A stretch of 64,000 nt of DNA from CAVVVS01 sp963751355 (GCA_963751355.1 CAVVVS010000115.1:4927-68926), one strand, 5' to 3'; numbered from the stretch's first letter, positions 47,870-57,567 are shown. Translations and numbers: made by a program. Notes: generated from the sequence alone by a model not told the origin.

Positions 47870-48694
47870 ATGTTAATAGATATCTCCGGGATAAAATTCT
47901 CCGTTCAGCGATACGACGATAAAGTTTCGCCCGATGGCATTCCCATCTTTTTTTTACACGGTTTCACAGGATCAGGAAATGATTGGAAGGGTATTATACC
48001 TTTCATCAACCAAAAATTTCAAACCTTCACCATAGATTTAATAGGTCACGGAAGAACCGGTTCACCACTTGAAACTTCATTTTATGAAACCAAATCAATT
48101 GTTTATCAATTAAAAGCAATTACCAAAAAGATTACGCATAAAAAAATTATTCTTGCAGGATATTCAATGGGCGGACGAGCGGCTCTGTCTTTCGCAGTGG
48201 AATTTTCCGGATCACTCGAAGGATTAATACTTGAAAGTTCATCAGCGGGAATTGACGATACTGAATTACGTAAAGAAAGAGTTGAATCCGATAATGAACT
48301 GGCAGATTTTATTCAATCTCATTCAATGGAGGAATTTGTAGATTTCTGGATGAATATCGATCTCTTCGAATCACAAAAATCTTTACCGAATGAAAAATTG
48401 AGAGAATTAAGAGAGACAAAATTAAAAAATAATCGGGAAGGACTAACCAACACTCTGAGAGGATTTAGTACCGGTAAGATGCCTTCCTTATCAGAAAAAC
48501 TAAGCTCATTTAAAGTGAAAACTCTTTTAATAACAGGCGAACTTGATAAAAAATTTACCCGGATAAACTCCGAACTTTTATCAAAATTTCAAATTGCCGA
48601 CCACCAAGTGATAAAAAATGCAGGCCATAACTCTCACCTCGAAAAACCCGCTGAATTCATAAATGTGATTAATTCCTTCCTTAATGAATTCTAA
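47870..48694 (+). CDS. menH: SHCHC synthase MenH, alpha/beta hydrolase
   Basis: About 274 residues. The oxyanion stretch is FFLHGFTGSGNDW, the nucleophile Ser is in GYSMGGRAAL, the acid is in GELDKKF and the His is in NAGHNSHLEKP. MenH eliminates pyruvate from SEPHCHC to give SHCHC. The start is uncertain: ATG at 47870 (MLIDISG) begins 4 bp after the menD stop, while in-frame ATGs at 47843 and 47822 would overlap menD. 47870 best fits the family start. Confidence 0.9.
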   Translation: MLIDISGIKFSVQRYDDKVSPDGIPIFFLHGFTGSGNDWKGIIPFINQKFQTFTIDLIGHGRTGSPLETSFYETKSIVYQLKAITKKITHKKIILAGYSMGGRAALSFAVEFSGSLEGLILESSSAGIDDTELRKERVESDNELADFIQSHSMEEFVDFWMNIDLFESQKSLPNEKLRELRETKLKNNREGLTNTLRGFSTGKMPSLSEKLSSFKVKTLLITGELDKKFTRINSELLSKFQIADHQVIKNAGHNSHLEKPAEFINVINSFLNEF

Positions 48695-48749
48695 TTTCCC
48701 TAACTTTTTAATATTTTTGAAAGCTACGAATAATAAATTAGGAGTTAAA

Positions 48750-49583
48750 ATGAGTCACAATTGGATAAAAGCCAAGGACTACCAGGACATTATTTATGAA
48801 AAGATGGAAGGAATTGCCAAAATAACAATAAATCGCCCCGAAGTTCGAAATGCTTTCCGTCCCGAGACAGTTATTGAGATGTACGATGCATTTTCGGATG
48901 CAAGGGAAGATCAATCAATTGGAGTAATTTTATTAACCGGGAAAGGACCCGCAAAAGACGGCAAATATGCTTTTTGCTCCGGAGGTGACCAGCGAATCCG
49001 CGGTGATAAAGGCTATGTGGGTAATGACGGAGTTCCCCGTTTGAATGTACTAGATTTGCAAAAATTAATAAGGAGCATTCCAAAACCGGTTATTGCTTTG
49101 GTTGCCGGTTACGCAATTGGCGGCGGGCATGTCCTTCATGTTGTTTGTGATCTCACCATTGCTGCAGACAACGCAATCTTCGGACAAACCGGTCCTAAAG
49201 TAGGAAGTTTCGACGGAGGATTCGGTGCAAGTTATTTAGCACGGATTGTCGGTCAGAAGAAAGCCCGTGAAATTTGGTATCTTTGTTTACAATATAATGC
49301 GCAGGAAGCATTAGATATGGGACTCGTAAACAAAGTTGTACCGCTTGCAAATCTTGAGGATGAAGGCATTGCATGGGCACGAAGAATTTTACAGCACAGC
49401 CCGATGGCGATTAGACTGCTAAAGTCAGGCTTCAACGCCGAACTTGACGGACAGGCGGGAATTCAGGAATTAGCCGGGAATGCTACTTTGCTTTATTATA
49501 TGAGCGAAGAAGCACAGGAAGGCAAGAAGGCTTATCTTGAGAAAAGGAAGCCTGAGTTTAACAAATTTCCAAAATTACCTTAA
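48750..49583 (+). CDS. menB: 1,4-Dihydroxy-2-naphthoyl-CoA synthase MenB
   Basis: 277 residues from ATG at 48750 (MSHNWIKAKDYQDIIYEKME). An AGGAG precedes it, and this gives the usual MenB length; in-frame starts up to 48684 are rejected. Crotonase fold with INRPEVRNAFRP, SGGDQRIRGDKGYVG, the oxyanion-hole region GYAIGGGHVLHVVCDL and TGPKVGSFDGGFGASYLARIVG, all diagnostic of MenB. It closes the second ring of the naphthoquinone from O-succinylbenzoyl-CoA. Confidence 0.96.
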   Translation: MSHNWIKAKDYQDIIYEKMEGIAKITINRPEVRNAFRPETVIEMYDAFSDAREDQSIGVILLTGKGPAKDGKYAFCSGGDQRIRGDKGYVGNDGVPRLNVLDLQKLIRSIPKPVIALVAGYAIGGGHVLHVVCDLTIAADNAIFGQTGPKVGSFDGGFGASYLARIVGQKKAREIWYLCLQYNAQEALDMGLVNKVVPLANLEDEGIAWARRILQHSPMAIRLLKSGFNAELDGQAGIQELAGNATLLYYMSEEAQEGKKAYLEKRKPEFNKFPKLP

Positions 49584-49602
49584 TAAATTTCAGACTAATT
49601 AT

Positions 49603-50499
49603 ATGCCGGATAAAGATAAGCCCCCAACTAAATTTGAAAGCTGGATACTTGCAAGCAGACCAAAGACTTTATTAGCCGCAGTCGTGCCTGTGGTAGTAGG
49701 CTCCGCAGTAGCTATAGAACAGGGGAAATTTACAATTATATATTCAATAGTTGCATTCATTTGTGCAACTCTTATTCAAGTAGGGACCAACTTTGTAAAT
49801 GATTATTTCGATTTTCAAACGGGTGCCGATAATGAAAACCGCAAAGGTCCTAAAAGAGGATTAGCACTTGGTGTTATTTCCCTGCATGAGATGAAAATGG
49901 GAAGTATTATTGTTTTTTCAATCTCTTTTCTTCTGGGACTTTATCTTGTTTATACGGGCGGGATTGTAATATTAATTATCGGCGTTCTGTCAATTCTTGC
50001 AGGGGTTGCGTACACAGCCGGTCCTTATCCGCTGGCATACAACGGATTGGGTGACGTTTTCGTATTTATTTTCTTCGGTGTTGTAGGTACAATGGGAACT
50101 TCGTATCTTCATACAAAAGAATTTTCATTTCTCTCATTTCTGGCTTCAATTCCGGTCGGTGCTTTAATTACGAATATATTGGTCGTAAACAACTACAGGG
50201 ATGTTGAAGAGGATAAACAGGCGAAGAAATTTACGCTGGCTGTTATTCTGGGAAGAAATTTTTCAAGATTTCAATTCATTATTTCTTTGGCAGCTTCCTT
50301 TATTGTGCCTGCTGTATTTTATTTCTTTTTTAATTTTCATATCTGGATATTTTTACCATACATAACAATCCCCGTAGCAATCAAGCTAATTAAAATGCTG
50401 TACACTTATGATGGATTGCAGTTAAATCAAACATTGGAATTAACTGCTAAATTTTCTGCTTTGTTCGGAATATTATTTGCGCTTGGATTAGCAATATGA
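49603..50499 (+). CDS. menA: 1,4-Dihydroxy-2-naphthoate polyprenyltransferase MenA
   Basis: 298-residue UbiA-family membrane prenyltransferase from ATG at 49603 (MPDKDKPPTKFESWILASRPKT). An earlier in-frame start at 49537 would overlap menB and is not needed. The two prenyl-diphosphate/Mg motifs are NDYFDFQTGAD and the second-half NNYRDVEEDKQA, with about eight transmembrane segments. It attaches the isoprenoid tail to DHNA to give demethylmenaquinone. Its 3' end overlaps menC by 4 bp. Confidence 0.94.
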   Translation: MPDKDKPPTKFESWILASRPKTLLAAVVPVVVGSAVAIEQGKFTIIYSIVAFICATLIQVGTNFVNDYFDFQTGADNENRKGPKRGLALGVISLHEMKMGSIIVFSISFLLGLYLVYTGGIVILIIGVLSILAGVAYTAGPYPLAYNGLGDVFVFIFFGVVGTMGTSYLHTKEFSFLSFLASIPVGALITNILVVNNYRDVEEDKQAKKFTLAVILGRNFSRFQFIISLAASFIVPAVFYFFFNFHIWIFLPYITIPVAIKLIKMLYTYDGLQLNQTLELTAKFSALFGILFALGLAI

Positions 50500-51530
50500 A
50501 AAACATTGCATTAACATATTCGCCCTATTCGTTAAAATTTAAGAAACCGTTTTCAACCGCAAAAGGAATTATAATTGAAAGAAAAGGAATCTTAATCAAT
50601 TTGATAGCAGAAACTAAATATAAGGGTATTGGTGATGTAGCTCCTTTTCCTGAATTCGGCTCAGAATCTTACGACGATGCGATTAAGTTTCTTGATAATT
50701 TCAAATTGAATCTAAAAGTTGACCTTGATAATATTTACAAAAGTATAGATGAGAATCTGTCGTCGCTGAATAATCTGCCTGCACTTAGACATGGTTTAGA
50801 GCAAGCCCTCTTAAATTTGGTATGCAGGGAAAGAAAAACTACTCTGAACAAATTGTTAAGTGTAACTTCGAAAAAAGAATTAAATGTTAATGCAGTTATT
50901 GGATTTTTGTCTCCTGCAGAAACTGCCGAAAGATCAAAGGAACTGGTCGGGAATGGATTTTTGACGCTTAAAATTAAAGTCGGGAGAGATGATTTTGAAG
51001 AAGATTTGAATTGTATTTCATCGATTAGACAAACAATAAGATCAGGTGTAAAATTAAGGATCGATGCAAATGGTAAATGGACTTTGTCGCAGGCAAAAGA
51101 TAACTTAAAAAGATTAGAAAAATTTAATATAGAATATGTTGAACAGCCGGTAAAAAATATAGATGATTTTGTAGAGTTATCAAAGCACACTTCAATACCG
51201 CTGGCTGCCGATGAATCGTTGAGAACATTTGACGATGCGTTGAACATCATAAAAAAGAAATCCGCCGATGTTCTAATCATAAAACCGATGATGCTGGGCG
51301 GAATAACTCCGGTAATTAAAATTATTGAATTAGCCGGGATACACAATGTGAAAACTATAATTACTTCATCTTTTGAATCAAGCATCGGCAGATCGCTAGC
51401 GGTTTTTGCTGCATCTTTAATTGGCGATAATTCGGCTCACGGATTAGCCACCTCGGATTATTTTGAAAAAGACATCGCCACTGATCCGTTTCCGGTTATA
51501 GGGGGAAAAATTATCCTTTCAAAAGATTAA
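50496..51530 (+). CDS. menC: O-succinylbenzoate synthase MenC
   Basis: 344 residues, enolase superfamily. After the capping domain (FKKPFSTAKGI) the barrel shows the catalytic lysine pair in TLKIKVGRD, metal ligands in RIDANGKW, VEQPV and AADESL, and the second lysine in IIKPMMLGG. It dehydrates SHCHC to O-succinylbenzoate. It overlaps menA by 4 bp and precedes menE by 24 bp. Confidence 0.93.
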   Translation: MKNIALTYSPYSLKFKKPFSTAKGIIIERKGILINLIAETKYKGIGDVAPFPEFGSESYDDAIKFLDNFKLNLKVDLDNIYKSIDENLSSLNNLPALRHGLEQALLNLVCRERKTTLNKLLSVTSKKELNVNAVIGFLSPAETAERSKELVGNGFLTLKIKVGRDDFEEDLNCISSIRQTIRSGVKLRIDANGKWTLSQAKDNLKRLEKFNIEYVEQPVKNIDDFVELSKHTSIPLAADESLRTFDDALNIIKKKSADVLIIKPMMLGGITPVIKIIELAGIHNVKTIITSSFESSIGRSLAVFAASLIGDNSAHGLATSDYFEKDIATDPFPVIGGKIILSKD

Positions 51531-51554
51531 TTATAAATTATTTTCTTAAAAATT

Positions 51555-53021
51555 ATGGATGAACTTATAGAACTTTTAAAACTTAATAAAGCAAAATCTT
51601 ACAACTCAAAAGCTTTAATAACTTCTCATTTTTCTTTAACATATAAAGAATTTCAGGATCAAGTTACCAAGATAGCCGGGAAGCTTGTTGAATTAGGTAT
51701 ACAAAAAGATGACTTAATAGGCATTTTAAGCAAAAACAATCATGATACGGTAGAGTTAATTTTTGCGTTATGGAAAATTGGTGCAATCCCCCTGCCTGTT
51801 AATATCCGCCTCCTTCCGGGTGAAGTAAAAGAACTTTTGGAATTTGTTAATTGTAAGCTTTTATTAATTCACAAGAATATTGCGGAAGAGAAGAAATCAA
51901 TCGATTTTCCTGTAAATGATTATCCATTTAAATTAGATAATATTCATGCTTTTACTTCCAATCATGCTTTAACCTCCTTAGATGATACGGCTTTAATTTT
52001 ATTTACATCCGGTTCCACAGGAAAACCGAAAGCAGTTAAGTTATCTTTTAATAACTTAATCAGCAGTGCACAAAACGCAAACGAGTTATTCAAGCACCGT
52101 GAAGGAGATAGATGGTTAGCGAGTTTACCTTTTTATCATATCGGGGGATTTTCAATTCTTGTACGCTCGGTTTTGTCAGGCTGTGCAGTAATCATTCCGG
52201 ATAACTTATCCATTGAAGCAATAAGCGACTCCGTCGAACACTTTTCACCAACTCATCTCTCCCTGGTTTCAACACAATTGAAAAGACTAATTGAATTGAA
52301 TATTCAGCCCGGTGAAGATCTGCGTTTAACTTTATTGGGCGGAGGATTCTTGGAACCGGGATTAGTACAAAAAAGCATTGATGCAGGATGGAAGACTTGC
52401 AAATCGTACGGTTCAACCGAAACGGCTTCATTCATCACAGCATTAAATAGAGAGGATTTTCAGAGGAAACCCGATTCTTCAGGCAAACCATTAGCTTCTA
52501 ACGAAATTCTGATCTTGGGTAAAAATAATAATCCTTGCAGTGCTATGCATTCCGGTGAAATTGTTGTAAAAGGAAATTCTACCGCAAAAGAATATCTTAA
52601 TGATCCTGAAGAAAGCAGTCAGAGGTTTGTAAACGGATATTATCATACAGGCGACTTCGGAATTTTAGATGAAGACGGTTACCTTTATGTTGAAGCAAGA
52701 CGAAACGATCTAATAATTTCCGGCGGTGAAAATATAAATCCTGTTGAGGTAGAAAAGGCAATCGCCGGTTATGAGAAAGTCTCCGAAGTTTGTGTATTCG
52801 GGCAGAATGATGATGAATGGGGTGAAATTGTTAGTGCAGTAATAGTATCAGAGAATACCTTTGAATTTCCTTTGGAAGAGTTAAAGAATTATTTAACAGG
52901 TAAATTAGCTGGATATAAACATCCCCGGAGAATTTATTTTATTGAGGAATTACCCAAAACTGAATTAGGAAAAGTATTAAAGGAAAAAGTAAAAGAATTA
53001 ATCGCCCAGTACAAAGTATAA
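51555..53021 (+). CDS. menE: O-succinylbenzoate-CoA ligase MenE
   Basis: 488-residue ANL-superfamily acyl-CoA synthetase. The ATP loop is LFTSGSTGKPKAVKLS, the adenine motif is CKSYGSTETASFITAL, the core motif is YHTGDFGILDEDGYLYVEAR, followed by the hinge RRNDLIISGGENINP, and the C-terminal catalytic Lys is in PKTELGKVLK. It activates O-succinylbenzoate to its CoA ester. It is the last gene of the men operon; only 17 bp separate its stop from the convergent thioesterase. Confidence 0.93.
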   Translation: MDELIELLKLNKAKSYNSKALITSHFSLTYKEFQDQVTKIAGKLVELGIQKDDLIGILSKNNHDTVELIFALWKIGAIPLPVNIRLLPGEVKELLEFVNCKLLLIHKNIAEEKKSIDFPVNDYPFKLDNIHAFTSNHALTSLDDTALILFTSGSTGKPKAVKLSFNNLISSAQNANELFKHREGDRWLASLPFYHIGGFSILVRSVLSGCAVIIPDNLSIEAISDSVEHFSPTHLSLVSTQLKRLIELNIQPGEDLRLTLLGGGFLEPGLVQKSIDAGWKTCKSYGSTETASFITALNREDFQRKPDSSGKPLASNEILILGKNNNPCSAMHSGEIVVKGNSTAKEYLNDPEESSQRFVNGYYHTGDFGILDEDGYLYVEARRNDLIISGGENINPVEVEKAIAGYEKVSEVCVFGQNDDEWGEIVSAVIVSENTFEFPLEELKNYLTGKLAGYKHPRRIYFIEELPKTELGKVLKEKVKELIAQYKV

Positions 53022-53038
53022 TTTTTTTTACCGGAATT

Positions 53039-53443
53039 TTATTCTTCCATATGGTTCGTAAATGCTTTAAACAACTCTTCCGGCATGTTCATCTTTTTCC
53101 ATGATATTTTATCGACAAAAACATGAACCGTTTTAACTTTTGTACACCTCTCTCCTTTTGAATTCCTTATTTCATACTCAAGTTCAAACGATGACGTGCG
53201 CAATTGCGAAACCTTTACGATTATGGTAACCATTTCCCCGCCGTTTACCGGCTTGTGGTAAGATGCTTCTGAATGGATAATCGGAACAATATAGTTATCA
53301 TTTGTCCAATAACTTTCCTGCAAATTAAAACTTTCAATTAATGCTTCATAGGCAGCATGGCAAAATTCATAAACTCTTCCGAAAAATAAAATTCCGGCAG
53401 GATCACAATCGTAAAAATTCACCTTCTTTTTATAACTAAACAT
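53039..53443 (-). CDS. Hotdog-fold acyl-CoA thioesterase, probable DHNA-CoA hydrolase
   Basis: 134 residues, 4HBT type. The active-site start YDCDPAGILFFGRVYEF matches the DHNA-CoA and 4-hydroxybenzoyl-CoA thioesterases. The rest is a single hotdog domain (SQLRTSSFELEYEIRN, VKTVHVFVD). Release of 1,4-dihydroxy-2-naphthoate from its CoA ester is the step the men operon otherwise lacks, so this gene probably completes the pathway before MenA. It is read convergently, not in the men transcript. Confidence 0.82.
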   Translation of the reverse strand: MFSYKKKVNFYDCDPAGILFFGRVYEFCHAAYEALIESFNLQESYWTNDNYIVPIIHSEASYHKPVNGGEMVTIIVKVSQLRTSSFELEYEIRNSKGERCTKVKTVHVFVDKISWKKMNMPEELFKAFTNHMEE

Positions 53444-54089
53444 GAGTTTTATCCTACTATCAAAATGTTTGTTTCATCTAATAAGTTTCTGGGAATAGCT
53501 TTTATTATATCATCATTGAGAGTAGAAATTAGATCTCTCTTAAGCAGTACCTTACTAGTGTCATAATTTAATTCTCAAATATAATTAAAGTTTCAGGGAA
53601 TAAAAAAGTTGTTTTGGTAGTGCTTTTTAACCAATTGAAAAACGATACAATATTTTTTAGAATTGCATTCATTAATCACCGTTTAAACCAAATAAATCGA
53701 GAACAATTTCCTCCAGGACAAATTGGACGCACACCATCCACAGGATTCAATCAAGAAAGTCCGAACCGGTATTTTATTCTTTTTTATTTTTTCAAACTAT
53801 ATTTTGTGAATTGGATATAGTTATAAGATTTTAGGCTGAATAGAAAATTCAAATTTCGATTCGTCAATTACTTTCATGTTCTATTTATCAAACTTTTCAA
53901 GTTTTACATAAAATCATTTCAGAGCATCCTGTATTTAATGTACATTATTAGTCTTTATAACTCAATAAATTAACAAAAGATAATTTCTATGTTAGTATAA
54001 GCACACTCAATTTGAACATCTAACGCATTACAGTTAAATTTATATTCTGAATACAATTAATCTTCAAAAAACAAAAAGGTGTTCTCAAT
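53444..54089. other. Intergenic region before the peroxiredoxin gene
   Basis: 646 bp, AT-rich. A 68-codon frame at 53614-53820 lacks a ribosome site and any recognisable motif and is not called. The region holds promoters for the thioesterase (minus) and peroxiredoxin (plus); I see no clear operator. Confidence 0.45.
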
Positions 54090-54644
54090 ATGAATAACAT
54101 ATTATCAATCGGTTCTAAGTTTCCTGAATTCAAGAAAACAGCGACAATATCAACAGAAAAAGGTAAAGAATTTTCCGATGTAACATCGGAAGATCATAAA
54201 AAAGAAGGTAAATGGATGGTGATGTTTTGGTACCCAAAAGATTTTACTTTTGTGTGCCCGACCGAAATAGCCGAATTTAACAGAAACTTTGATGAATTCC
54301 GTGACAGAGATGCAATGCTGCTCGGTGCTTCAACGGATAGTGAATTCGTTCATCTTGCATGGAGAAAAGATCACGAAGATTTAAAAGAATTGAAATTCCC
54401 TTTGATCGCTGATACTTCAAAAACATTGGCAGAATCTTTAGGAATACTTGAGTCAGAAGAAAAAGTTGCATACAGGGTAACTTACATAGTTGACCCGGAC
54501 GGAATAATCCGCTGGGTATCGGCTAATGATTTGAATGTCGGAAGAAATGTTAAAGAAGTACTAAGAGTTCTTGATGCACTTCAAACAGACGAACTCTGTC
54601 CGTGTAATTGGGAAAAAGGACAAGAAACATTAAATGTCGCTTAA
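54090..54644 (+). CDS. AhpC-type 2-Cys peroxiredoxin
   Basis: 184 residues. The peroxidatic cysteine is Cys56 in DFTFVCPTEI. Cys170 and Cys172 in DELCPCNW supply the resolving thiol, as in the Mycobacterium AhpC group with an extra C-terminal cysteine. Trp/Arg motifs around the active site (WRKDHEDL, YIVDPDGIIRW) are conserved. It reduces peroxides in the cytoplasm. No AhpF or thioredoxin reductase gene is near; the AhpD-like protein downstream is the likely electron donor. AAAAGGTG lies about ten bases before the ATG. Confidence 0.9.
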   Translation: MNNILSIGSKFPEFKKTATISTEKGKEFSDVTSEDHKKEGKWMVMFWYPKDFTFVCPTEIAEFNRNFDEFRDRDAMLLGASTDSEFVHLAWRKDHEDLKELKFPLIADTSKTLAESLGILESEEKVAYRVTYIVDPDGIIRWVSANDLNVGRNVKEVLRVLDALQTDELCPCNWEKGQETLNVA

Positions 54645-54671
54645 CTAAACTTTTTAAGGGGCTGTTTACAA

Positions 54672-54706
54672 AATTGAGATTCCAGGTTTGACCTGGAATC
54701 TCAATT
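54672..54706 (+). terminator. 16-bp hairpin between the peroxiredoxin and AhpD-like genes
   Basis: A perfect 16-bp inverted repeat (54672-54687 and 54691-54706) around a 3-nt loop, 27 bp after the peroxiredoxin stop. The tail (ATAGAAATTCT) is not a clean T-tract, so it could end transcription only partly or protect the upstream mRNA. It sits inside a likely two-gene unit. Confidence 0.65.
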
Positions 54707-54821
54707 ATAGAAATTCTGGAAAAATGAGATTTTGAATCGAGTTCAGAACGACACTTCCGGAGTTTGGAACAACCCTTATCATATTAACCTACCAAACTAA
54801 TAATTTCATAGGTGTAATATC

Positions 54822-55409
54822 ATGTCCCTAAATGAAACTAAGATAGATTTATTAAAAGATCTCTCTATTGATGAGAATACAATTTTCCCTGCATTGGAAA
54901 CAATGGTTGCGGGTGAAACCAGGTATTTGCGAGATTTAAGAATAAATCTAAAAAACACACTGAATTCCGAGAATATAAATCTAAAAGAGGCTTATTTAAT
55001 TGCCCTGGCGATAGCTTTGAACGAGAAAAACAGAATTCTAGCAGACGCATTTTTGACGCATGCAAAAAGCAACGGTGCAAACGAAGCTGAAATAGCTGAA
55101 GCACATGCTTGCGCATCAATGCTGGCAGTTAATAATGTATTCTACAGATTTCGTCATTTTATCCGCGGGAGTAATGATAAATATCAGACAATGCCGGCAG
55201 GAATAAGAATGAACATTATGATGAACCCGGTTCTCGGCAAAGAATTATTCGAATTGATGAGTCTTGCAGTTTCCGCGGCAAACGGATGTGAGTCATGTTT
55301 AAATTCCCATGAAGAGTCGGTAAAAAAATTAGGCTCTTCCGAAGTAAGAATATTTGATGCTGTCAGATTGGCTTCAATTGTAAAAGGATTATGCGTAGCT
55401 ATGCAGTGA
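54822..55409 (+). CDS. AhpD-like alkylhydroperoxidase, carboxymuconolactone decarboxylase family
   Basis: 195 residues, all-helical. The AhpD active site is present: Cys156 and Cys159 in NGCESCLNSHEESV with His163, and a conserved Glu two turns earlier. In Mycobacterium AhpD passes electrons from lipoamide to AhpC. Its place 177 bp after an AhpC-type gene supports the same job here. An intrinsic terminator follows. Confidence 0.88.
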   Translation: MSLNETKIDLLKDLSIDENTIFPALETMVAGETRYLRDLRINLKNTLNSENINLKEAYLIALAIALNEKNRILADAFLTHAKSNGANEAEIAEAHACASMLAVNNVFYRFRHFIRGSNDKYQTMPAGIRMNIMMNPVLGKELFELMSLAVSAANGCESCLNSHEESVKKLGSSEVRIFDAVRLASIVKGLCVAMQ

Positions 55410-55424
55410 ATAATCACTTGATTC

Positions 55425-55462
55425 AAGCACCTAATCTATTTTATAAGCTGGGTGCTTTTTTA
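55425..55462 (+). terminator. Intrinsic terminator after the AhpD-like gene
   Basis: A 7-bp stem (AAGCACC at 55425-55431, GGTGCTT at 55451-55457) followed by TTTTATT, 15 bp past the stop. The 19-nt loop is long but AT-rich. Confidence 0.7.
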
Positions 55463-55561
55463 TTCATAGAAAAATATAATTTAAGACTATACTTTTTTAG
55501 CCAAAGAAGGATTTATACTTAATATTAGGGAATAATTAAAATCACTTAATAATCTATTAGC

Positions 55562-56209
55562 TTATAATAGGATAAGTATATGAATCGAATCAATAAGGAA
55601 GTAAAAAGAAAGTAAAATTAAAATTACACCCAAACCATAATTAACTCTCTGCATAATTTTATTGGAAATGAATTTTTTAGCCCAATACAATATGTTGGAA
55701 AGAGTGAATAAATAAGAAGCAAGTCCTAACCCTCCGACGATTAAAAAGATCAATGAAATTTGGGGTGTAAATTCGGCTACGAGTCCCAGAGCTTTTATAA
55801 ATTTTACACCGATTAGCCACCATACAATCATCATAGGATTTGTAACCGCGAGAGAGAAACCGGTAACATAGGATAATCTTTTACTCTTTAAAGTAGGATG
55901 ACTTAGTTCAAGCATGTTTGCCTTTTTAGCATCTTTGAATGTAAGATAAGAAAGAAGCCACAGAATTACAGTTGCGACCAATCCAAATACAGCCACTACA
56001 ATTTTTTCTTTTAAGAATGGGGCAACCCCGAATAGTGCAATACAACCATACATAACATCAGAGCTTACCGAGCCTGCTGCAACCAGGTATGCAGCATGTT
56101 TGTGATTATTCAGTGACCGTTTTGCAATCTCAATTTGCGTAGCCCCAATAGGTATGGCTGTGAGAAAACCCATTATGTATGTCACCAATAGAAATAAAAA
56201 AGTGTCCAT
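55562..56209 (-). CDS. LysE-family amino acid exporter
   Basis: 215 residues with six hydrophobic segments. The N-terminal FLTAIPIGATQIEIAKRSL and GSVSSDVMYGCIALFGV match the LysE/RhtB signature (proline-glycine near the first helix, then an acidic residue in the third). The family exports basic or hydroxylated amino acids or related small molecules by proton exchange; the substrate is not readable. It lies 32 bp after the family-9 glycosyltransferase gene on the same strand. Confidence 0.82.
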   Translation of the reverse strand: MDTFLFLLVTYIMGFLTAIPIGATQIEIAKRSLNNHKHAAYLVAAGSVSSDVMYGCIALFGVAPFLKEKIVVAVFGLVATVILWLLSYLTFKDAKKANMLELSHPTLKSKRLSYVTGFSLAVTNPMMIVWWLIGVKFIKALGLVAEFTPQISLIFLIVGGLGLASYLFTLSNILYWAKKFISNKIMQRVNYGLGVILILLSFYFLIDSIHILILL

Positions 56210-56241
56210 TTTCCCTTATTTATAATTTCTAATTCATCTTT

Positions 56242-57567
56242 TTAGGTGACAATTTCAAAATTTTCTTGTACTTGCCCGGAGATAGTTTTAATCTGCCTAC
56301 TTGTTTCGGAAATAATTTCATCCAGATTAAGCGATTGAAAACATCTTACTTCCTTACATGTTTTTGCCAATTTATTTATGCAGCTAATATTTCTGCAAGG
56401 ACTCGGTGCAATAAAAGTTCTTGAAGGTGCATCCTGATTAGCTGCAAAGTATCCTGCAACTTTTGAATCATAGCCGTAAATATGCGGGGGAGTCCCTCCG
56501 AATATTGAAAATACCGCTGTATTATTCCTTAAACTTTTACCGGTACTGCTATAATATTTCCGAGCTGCCGCCAAATGGAGATTACCCGTATCGCCGGTGA
56601 AAAATACATCGGTTAAATCAATGAGTGCCGAATAAGTATCAAGTTTCATCGAAGCCGGTACAATAACAATTTTTTCCCTTTTATCCGAGGGCAAAGATTC
56701 CAGCAGTACTTGCTCAATATTCTTTTCAACATGTCCTGCACCTAACAATATGGTACAGTCGAAATTGGTTAATTTTTTTAATAATTCGATTTGATAATTG
56801 ATAGGTATTCTGGTAAACTTTGCAGAGGCATCGGGATTAAACATGATAACTGGTTTATTTCGTGCTATCTCATGGTTATCGAGAAATTCATTAGCTTTTT
56901 CTATTGCACTTTCCGACAGATATATTTTTGCTCCGGTGAAACTCCGGTAAAAATCAGCATTTATCAATTCCGGAAACATGTTACCTACAAAACGGTAGCA
57001 TTGAAAATTTATATTATTAACAACGTTGTCAAACTTTTCGTTTCTCATTAACTCCGCAGCCATTGAGTGGTAATGAATTACTTTTTTATTTTTAAATATT
57101 TCATTAGGGATCATCGGGCTGAAGTTAATTATTAGGTCATATTTTTTATGATTAACAATACGAGAAAGTTCTATAAAATCATTTTCACTTAGGAAAGGCT
57201 TCCCGTTGAAAATGGGATATAAATTTGAAATGTCCGGATGGCCTTGCAAGAGATCTCCTGCAACCTTTTTTACAACCATATCAATTTCAGAATGTGGAAA
57301 TAGTTTTTTAAGTGCCAGCACTCCGTTAGAAGTGATTACCGCATCACCTATATTCAAATCTCCGACTACAAGAAATTTACTTAAATTTTTTACTTGTTCA
57401 ATTTGTTGCATTTGCTGCCACAGAAGAGATTTTATTAATACTTTATTTCCTAGAAGATTTTCACAAAAAACATCAACCATTCGTGCACCATGTACCGGGA
57501 AAATATCTGTAACGATACTAGTTAGCTTGAAAAATCTCCGGAACTGTACTTCTTTTTTATTCACCAT
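56242..57567 (-). CDS. Family 9 (heptosyltransferase-like) glycosyltransferase
   Basis: 441 residues, GT-B fold. The N-terminal motif FLVVGDLNIGDAVITSNGVLALKKLFP and the donor-site motif FFTGDTGNLHLAAARK are typical of ADP-heptose:LPS transferases. The C-terminus has a Cys-rich stretch (CRNISCINKLAKTCKEVRCF), also found in this group. It likely adds a sugar to the LPS core or another lipid-linked glycan. An N-terminal segment of about 50 residues precedes the fold and is longer than in E. coli WaaF. Confidence 0.82.
   Translation of the reverse strand: MVNKKEVQFRRFFKLTSIVTDIFPVHGARMVDVFCENLLGNKVLIKSLLWQQMQQIEQVKNLSKFLVVGDLNIGDAVITSNGVLALKKLFPHSEIDMVVKKVAGDLLQGHPDISNLYPIFNGKPFLSENDFIELSRIVNHKKYDLIINFSPMIPNEIFKNKKVIHYHSMAAELMRNEKFDNVVNNINFQCYRFVGNMFPELINADFYRSFTGAKIYLSESAIEKANEFLDNHEIARNKPVIMFNPDASAKFTRIPINYQIELLKKLTNFDCTILLGAGHVEKNIEQVLLESLPSDKREKIVIVPASMKLDTYSALIDLTDVFFTGDTGNLHLAAARKYYSSTGKSLRNNTAVFSIFGGTPPHIYGYDSKVAGYFAANQDAPSRTFIAPSPCRNISCINKLAKTCKEVRCFQSLNLDEIISETSRQIKTISGQVQENFEIVT

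Noticed and set aside
53614..53820. 68-codon frame between the thioesterase and peroxiredoxin genes
   Set aside because: No ribosome site, no start context and no recognisable domain; composition looks non-coding.
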